A stretch of 17,901 nt of DNA from an uncultured Lachnospiraceae bacterium. Its GTDB lineage: Bacteria > Bacillota > Clostridia > Lachnospirales > Lachnospiraceae. Location of the stretch: the NCBI GenBank assembly GCA_949076555.1, contig CARUOB010000057.1, forward strand, positions 2,282 to 20,182, read 5' to 3'. The translations under genes were made by a program, and so were the position numbers. Of this stretch, positions 14,910 to 17,901 are shown piece after piece. Numbering within the stretch: position 1 is the stretch's first letter; every line of letters starts with the position of its first letter. Below the pieces are notes generated by a model that saw nothing but the letters and a program-made list of their open reading frames with translations, was not told the origin of the DNA and made no database searches.

Positions 14910-15797
14910 ATGAGAGCCATTGATCTGCACACCCATACCTGCAAATCGGACGGCAGTTACACACCCACGGAATTGGTGGATTATGCCGTAGAAAAAAATC
15001 TGGCGGCCGTAGCGGTCACGGATCATGACAGCATAGAAGGTCTTGACGAGGCGGTTTTACATGCGGCGGCTCTAAGAGAGCGCGGCCTTCCCTCCGTGGA
15101 AGTGATTCCGGGAATTGAGTTTTCCACGAAATACCAGAAGCAGGACGTACACATTGTAGGACTTTACATTTCCTATAAGAAAGAAGCGTTTCAAAAGGCG
15201 CTTGGCGGCTTCGTGGACTCACGCGAAAACCGCAACAAAAAAATGTGCGAAAATCTGCGGGGCGCGGGCATTGATATCACCTACGAAAGGCTGCTTGCCA
15301 TGTATCCGGACGCGGTGATCACCAGAGCACACTACGCCTCCTTCCTGTTGGAACACGGGTATGTGAAAAGCCGGCAGGACGCGTTTGCCAGATACTTGGG
15401 CGACCACACGAAATACTTTGTGCCGAGAGAAAAAGTTACGCCCTCCCAGGCGGTGGAACTGATCTTAAAGGCGGACGGCATTCCCATTCTGGCCCATCCG
15501 CCCCTCTATCATATGGGAAATGACAGATTGGAAACGCTTGTCTCCACGCTGAAAGAAGACAGCCTTATGGGGATCGAAGTTTTCTACAGCACTTACAGCA
15601 ATCAGGATGTGCGTGACATGCAAAGACTGGCCGAAAAATATGACCTGCTCGTAAGCGGCGGCTCCGATTTTCACGGCACCAACAAGCCCGGACTGGATCT
15701 TGGCTGCGGGTACGGCAGGCTGTTTGTCCCCGAAGAAGCGCTGCACAAAATAAAGGCGGCTCTTCCCAAAGGCATATCAGATTTTCCCACAATATAA
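14910..15797 (+). CDS. PHP-domain metal-dependent phosphoesterase (RNase AM / nucleoside bisphosphate phosphatase type)
   Basis: The 295-residue protein is a single PHP domain with the full set of likely metal ligands: H7 and H9 (DLHTHT), D14, H39 (TDHD), E70, H81, H141 (RAHY), H196 (AHP), D253 and H255 (SDFHG). This layout, with an insertion of about 100 residues between H81 and H196, fits the YciV/RnaAM branch. Those proteins are trinuclear metal enzymes acting on 3',5'-nucleoside bisphosphates or RNA 5' ends. Substrate specificity cannot be read from sequence. The length is normal. AGAGGA lies 6 bases before the ATG. It starts 26 bp after the ABC-F stop with no terminator between, so it is probably co-transcribed and also cotranscribed with the HAD gene downstream. 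Confidence 0.92.
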   Translation: MRAIDLHTHTCKSDGSYTPTELVDYAVEKNLAAVAVTDHDSIEGLDEAVLHAAALRERGLPSVEVIPGIEFSTKYQKQDVHIVGLYISYKKEAFQKALGGFVDSRENRNKKMCENLRGAGIDITYERLLAMYPDAVITRAHYASFLLEHGYVKSRQDAFARYLGDHTKYFVPREKVTPSQAVELILKADGIPILAHPPLYHMGNDRLETLVSTLKEDSLMGIEVFYSTYSNQDVRDMQRLAEKYDLLVSGGSDFHGTNKPGLDLGCGYGRLFVPEEALHKIKAALPKGISDFPTI

Positions 15798-15827
15798 ACA
15801 ATATGTGTGACGAAAAGAGGACTCCCT

Positions 15828-16643
15828 ATGAAAATGCTATTCACGGATTTAGACGATACGCTGTTAAACAACCAAAGTCAGGTTTCCCCGGAGACCAAAG
15901 CCTTTCTGGATGAATTTCTGGCAAACGGCAACCGTCTGGTGCTTTCCTCCGGCAGACCGCTCATGAGTGTCTTGGAAGTGAAAGAGTCGGCAGGACTGAC
16001 CCAGCCCGGCATTTTTTTGAGCGCCTCCAACGGCACCCGGGTTTACGACTGTGACAATCGGCGCACCATACGGAAATTCGGTCTTCCCTTCTCCTATATC
16101 ACCTATTTACAAAAGCAGGCAAAAGCACTGTCACTCCACATCCAGACCTACCGGGACAGCGACACGGACGACGCCGTCGTTTCCCCTGCGGATGATGAGG
16201 AAATCCGGTATTACCGGAGAAAGATCCATCTGCCGCTGGTGGTTTCCGAAAATCTCTGCGACGCCCTCACGGAAGAGCCTTGTAAAATGCTTGCCGTAAG
16301 TTTACATAACTTTGAAAAGTTAGAAACATTCAGAAACAACATTGCGGACTGGGCGGAAGGGAAAGTCCGCACCATCTATTCCAGCGACAAATATCTGGAA
16401 CTTTTCGACTGGAACGCGGGAAAAGGCAGTTCTCTTCTCTTTCTCTGCGATTATCTGGGCATTCCCGTCTCCGACACTTTTGCCGCCGGGGATGCGGACA
16501 ACGATATTTCCATGCTGGATGCAGCGGGCTGCGGCATCGCCATGAAAAACGCCACCGACAAAGTAAAAGCCCACGCCGACGTTGTCACAGACCTTGACAA
16601 CGACCAGAATGGGCTTGCCGATATGATGCGGAAACTATTATAA
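15828..16643 (+). CDS. Cof-type HAD-superfamily phosphatase
   Basis: The 271-residue protein has all four HAD motifs: DLDDT with nucleophile D7 and acid/base D9, the LSSGRP motif (S40/S41), K199 in AGKGSS, and GDADNDISML with D222 and D226. The large cap between motifs II and III (about 85-190) is the C2 type of Cof/YidA enzymes, cytosolic phosphatases of small phosphorylated metabolites such as sugar phosphates or flavin precursors. The actual substrate is unknown. The frame extends up to a GTG at 15807, but ATG 15828 is chosen. It has GAGGA 6 bases upstream and places the DxDxT motif at the usual distance from the N-terminus. It is the last gene of the probable ABC-F/PHP/HAD operon, followed at once by structured element B. 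Confidence 0.93.
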   Translation: MKMLFTDLDDTLLNNQSQVSPETKAFLDEFLANGNRLVLSSGRPLMSVLEVKESAGLTQPGIFLSASNGTRVYDCDNRRTIRKFGLPFSYITYLQKQAKALSLHIQTYRDSDTDDAVVSPADDEEIRYYRRKIHLPLVVSENLCDALTEEPCKMLAVSLHNFEKLETFRNNIADWAEGKVRTIYSSDKYLELFDWNAGKGSSLLFLCDYLGIPVSDTFAAGDADNDISMLDAAGCGIAMKNATDKVKAHADVVTDLDNDQNGLADMMRKLL

Positions 16644-16652
16644 CGGTAATCT

Positions 16653-16768
16653 GCGGAGAATGCCGCTTTTCAGGCATTCTCCTGTGTGAGACGGAGTTGC
16701 GAGGCAACTCCTAGAGTTTCTTGGCGTCCCGTCCTATGGCGGGACGCCTTTAGAAACTCTTCTCACAT
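16653..16768 (+). repeat. Structured intergenic element, copy B
   Basis: Read on the plus strand, hairpin 1 is GGAGAATGCC/GGCATTCTCC (16655-16664 with 16673-16682). The outer stem GTGAGA/TCTCAC (16686-16691 with 16761-16766) encloses an extra arm GGAGTTGC/GCAACTCC (16693-16700 with 16704-16711). It also encloses the inner stem AGAGTTTCT/AGAAACTCT (16713-16721 with 16752-16760), topped by GGCGTCCCG/CGGGACGCC (16723-16731 with 16740-16748). Compared with copy A, hairpin 1 and the outer stem are conserved. The inner stem has three compensated base-pair changes, the apical stem has a wholly different sequence, and the extra arm is absent from A. It fills the gap between the convergent HAD and small acidic protein genes. 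Confidence 0.85.
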
Positions 16769-17025
16769 TATTCTATGATCAGGTACCTTCCGTCCCCGAT
16801 TGCAAACACTTCATCGGCCTCCAGAATCCCTTCCTCATCTGCGCCTTCCATGTCGACGCCCTCCTCTTCGAAAAACTCCCACACTTCCCTGACAGAATCC
16901 ACCACAACCGCCATACACTCCTCAAGGAAGTTCTCCGCCTCCTCATAGGTCTCGGCTACCTTCTCAGGATAAAGCTGCAACTGATTCTCCAAAAAGCACT
17001 GTACCGTTTTCTCGTCAAACAACAA
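16768..17025 (-). CDS. Small acidic protein of unknown function
   Basis: The 85-residue product is strongly acidic, rich in Glu and Val, with no signal peptide, cysteine cluster or recognised domain. It appears helical in residues 1-55, then has a short C-terminal segment ending DEVFAIGDGRYLIIE. Coding potential is supported by a good GGAGGG site, clean codon use, and the placement of its stop codon directly beside element B. The start is TTG at 17025 or the next codon TTG at 17022. An ATG at 17029 overlaps but is out of frame and stops after four codons. It is downstream of maf by 62 bp (from 17025) on the same strand, probably the same operon. I do not recognise a function. Confidence 0.65.
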   Translation of the reverse strand: MLFDEKTVQCFLENQLQLYPEKVAETYEEAENFLEECMAVVVDSVREVWEFFEEEGVDMEGADEEGILEADEVFAIGDGRYLIIE

Positions 17026-17087
17026 TCATCCCTCCCTGTCTCTTATAGTTTACATAACACAAAATACGTGCCGGAAAAACATACGCT

Positions 17088-17675
17088 TTACAATAGGCCC
17101 CGTCTCTTAAGCTCCTGACAAAGCCGCCCCACCGGGAGGCCTACCACATTGTTATAGTCTCCGCAGATTCCCTGGATATGAGCTGCGCAAAGTCCCTGGA
17201 TCGCATACGCGCCCGCCTTGTCCATGGGTTCCCCGCTTTCCACATATCTGAGAATCTCCTCGTCCGTCATGGCATACATGGTCACATCCGTACACTCGGA
17301 AAATGTGGCGTACATAGGCGGCATATCCTTATGCTTCCACGCCAGAGTGACGCCTGTGTACACCTGATGGCTTCCGCCCTGCAAGTCTTTTAACATACGC
17401 GACGCATCCGCCCGATCCGCGGGTTTGCCGAGGATTTTTCCCCATGCGCTCACCACCGTATCCGCCCCGATCACGACAAAATCTTCTTTTCTTTCCGCCG
17501 TCAGTTTTCCGCAGACGTCCACCGCCTTCTGATAGGACAGTTCCTCCACCACTTCATCCGGTTTTTCTTTCGTGATTTTCTCCTCCACCGTGCTTGGCAC
17601 GACCTTGAAGGAAATGCCCACCTGCTTCAGAAGTTCTTTCCGTCTCGGCGATGCCGAGGCAAGATAAATTTTCAT
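17088..17675 (-). CDS. maf: Maf-family nucleoside triphosphate pyrophosphatase
   Basis: The 195-residue protein has the Maf hallmarks: the N-terminal SASPRRKELL (7-16), GADTVV with catalytic D72, KP at 84-85, the QVYTGV motif (104-109), and the conserved SGEPMDKAGAYAIQG (147-161). YhdE-type members hydrolyse dTTP, UTP and modified pyrimidine nucleotides to the monophosphate and pyrophosphate, limiting misincorporation; Maf has also been linked to septum control in Bacillus. Which branch this belongs to is inferred from the overall pattern. The frame extends to a TTG at 17693, but ATG 17675 gives the canonical MKIYLASASPRR start, with AAAGGA about 10 bases upstream. It begins 23 bp after the ppk1-like stop codon, so co-transcription is likely. 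Confidence 0.93.
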   Translation of the reverse strand: MKIYLASASPRRKELLKQVGISFKVVPSTVEEKITKEKPDEVVEELSYQKAVDVCGKLTAERKEDFVVIGADTVVSAWGKILGKPADRADASRMLKDLQGGSHQVYTGVTLAWKHKDMPPMYATFSECTDVTMYAMTDEEILRYVESGEPMDKAGAYAIQGLCAAHIQGICGDYNNVVGLPVGRLCQELKRRGLL

Positions 17676-17698
17676 ATTTCCCATTCCTTTCAAACACT

Positions 17699-17901
17699 TT
17701 AGTCGTGGTGCATTTTCGGGATAAAAACCCTCTTATGCACGGCTCCGGCCTTCTCCTTCGCCATAGCCTTTGCCTCTTTGCAAAACACAAGCTGGGCGTT
17801 GAACACTTCCTTCCCGCGCTTATCCACTTTCACATAGCTGCCGTCCGGCTGCAGAACCGAGGCTTTCACTGTATCCTTAAGCTGGCTGTCCAGAATGTGT
17901 T
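17699..17901 (-). CDS. ppk1: Polyphosphate kinase 1, C-terminal end only
   Basis: The frame entering from the right edge ends at TAA (17701-17699) and shows 66 residues. The pattern HILDSQLKDTVKASVLQPDG, then SYVKVDKRGKEVFNAQ and an FCKEA helix, matches the C-terminal tail of PPK1. There the last beta-strands and a closing helix follow the second phospholipase-D-like domain. PPK1 makes polyphosphate from ATP through a phosphohistidine intermediate. The catalytic histidines lie outside the window, so activity cannot be judged. The last residues, about 20, are Lys-rich and end in KMHHD. It is followed 23 bp later by maf on the same strand. The assignment rests on memory of the family C-terminus and a short segment. 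Confidence 0.7.
   Translation of the reverse strand, partial: HILDSQLKDTVKASVLQPDGSYVKVDKRGKEVFNAQLVFCKEAKAMAKEKAGAVHKRVFIPKMHHD

Noticed and set aside
15807..15827. Upstream in-frame GTG as start of the HAD phosphatase
   Set aside because: It would add seven residues encoded by the ribosome binding site itself; ATG 15828 has ideal spacing.
17048..17057. GTTTACATAA, also seen in the leaders of both lipoprotein genes
   Set aside because: A short AT-rich word that also occurs inside the HAD coding region near 16305; too frequent to call a shared regulatory site here.
1..17901. CRISPR arrays, tRNA genes, insertion sequences, toxin-antitoxin or phage defence genes
   Set aside because: Read for regularly spaced repeats, tRNA-like cloverleaves with CCA-type ends, transposase or integrase motifs and small paired ORFs; none could be supported.

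Overview
The window looks like chromosome from a Gram-positive, probably motile, anaerobic member of the Clostridia, most likely Lachnospiraceae (inference). Reasons: strong AGGAGG-type ribosome binding sites, several TTG/GTG starts, moderately high GC, lipoproteins with Gram-positive style N-regions, large hybrid kinases carrying SHDIRTPMNAIIG-type H boxes, a DUF6033-like protein, and a ppk1-maf gene order. No tRNA, rRNA, CRISPR array, transposase or phage gene was found.

Layout. (1) 1-1673, minus strand: two lipoproteins. The left one is cut by the window edge and has a sialidase-type Asp-box; the other (984-1673) has a very acidic linker and a small C-terminal beta domain. Each has its own promoter, and the two promoters share an unusual architecture: tandem CTTTAGAG-like repeats every 10-11 bp ending exactly 11 bp before the -10. 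(2) 1957-3957, minus: a chemoreceptor with a dCache sensor carrying every residue of the known amino-acid-binding motif, followed by a terminator. (3) 4260-9805, minus: a two-gene operon of hybrid histidine kinases, one cytosolic (PAS-PAS-HK-REC) and one membrane-bound (dCache-PAS-PAS-HK-REC-REC). (4) 9913-11998, plus, divergent from the kinases: an OmpR-family response regulator and its membrane histidine kinase. The regulator's own promoter carries the same repeat/-10 arrangement as the two lipoprotein promoters, suggesting one autoregulated regulon. (5) 12093-12968, minus: DUF6033-like protein of unknown function. (6) 13243-16643, plus: probable operon of an ABC-F ATPase, a PHP-domain phosphoesterase and a Cof-type HAD phosphatase. 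(7) 16768-17901, minus: a probable operon of ppk1 (3' end only), a Maf nucleotide pyrophosphatase and a small acidic protein of unknown function.

The most striking feature not explained by genes is a pair of about 97- and 116-bp intergenic elements (11994-12090, reading on the minus strand, and 16653-16768, reading on the plus strand). They share a nearly identical first hairpin and a conserved outer stem, while an inner stem differs by three compensated base-pair changes and the apical stem is replaced altogether. Both fill the gap between convergent genes almost exactly. This looks like a structured RNA or a small structured repeat family.

Together, regions 1-4 form a sensory island: amino-acid chemotaxis, two hybrid kinases without an output domain, and a two-component pair whose predicted regulon may include the two surface lipoproteins. 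Regions 5-7 are mostly housekeeping.
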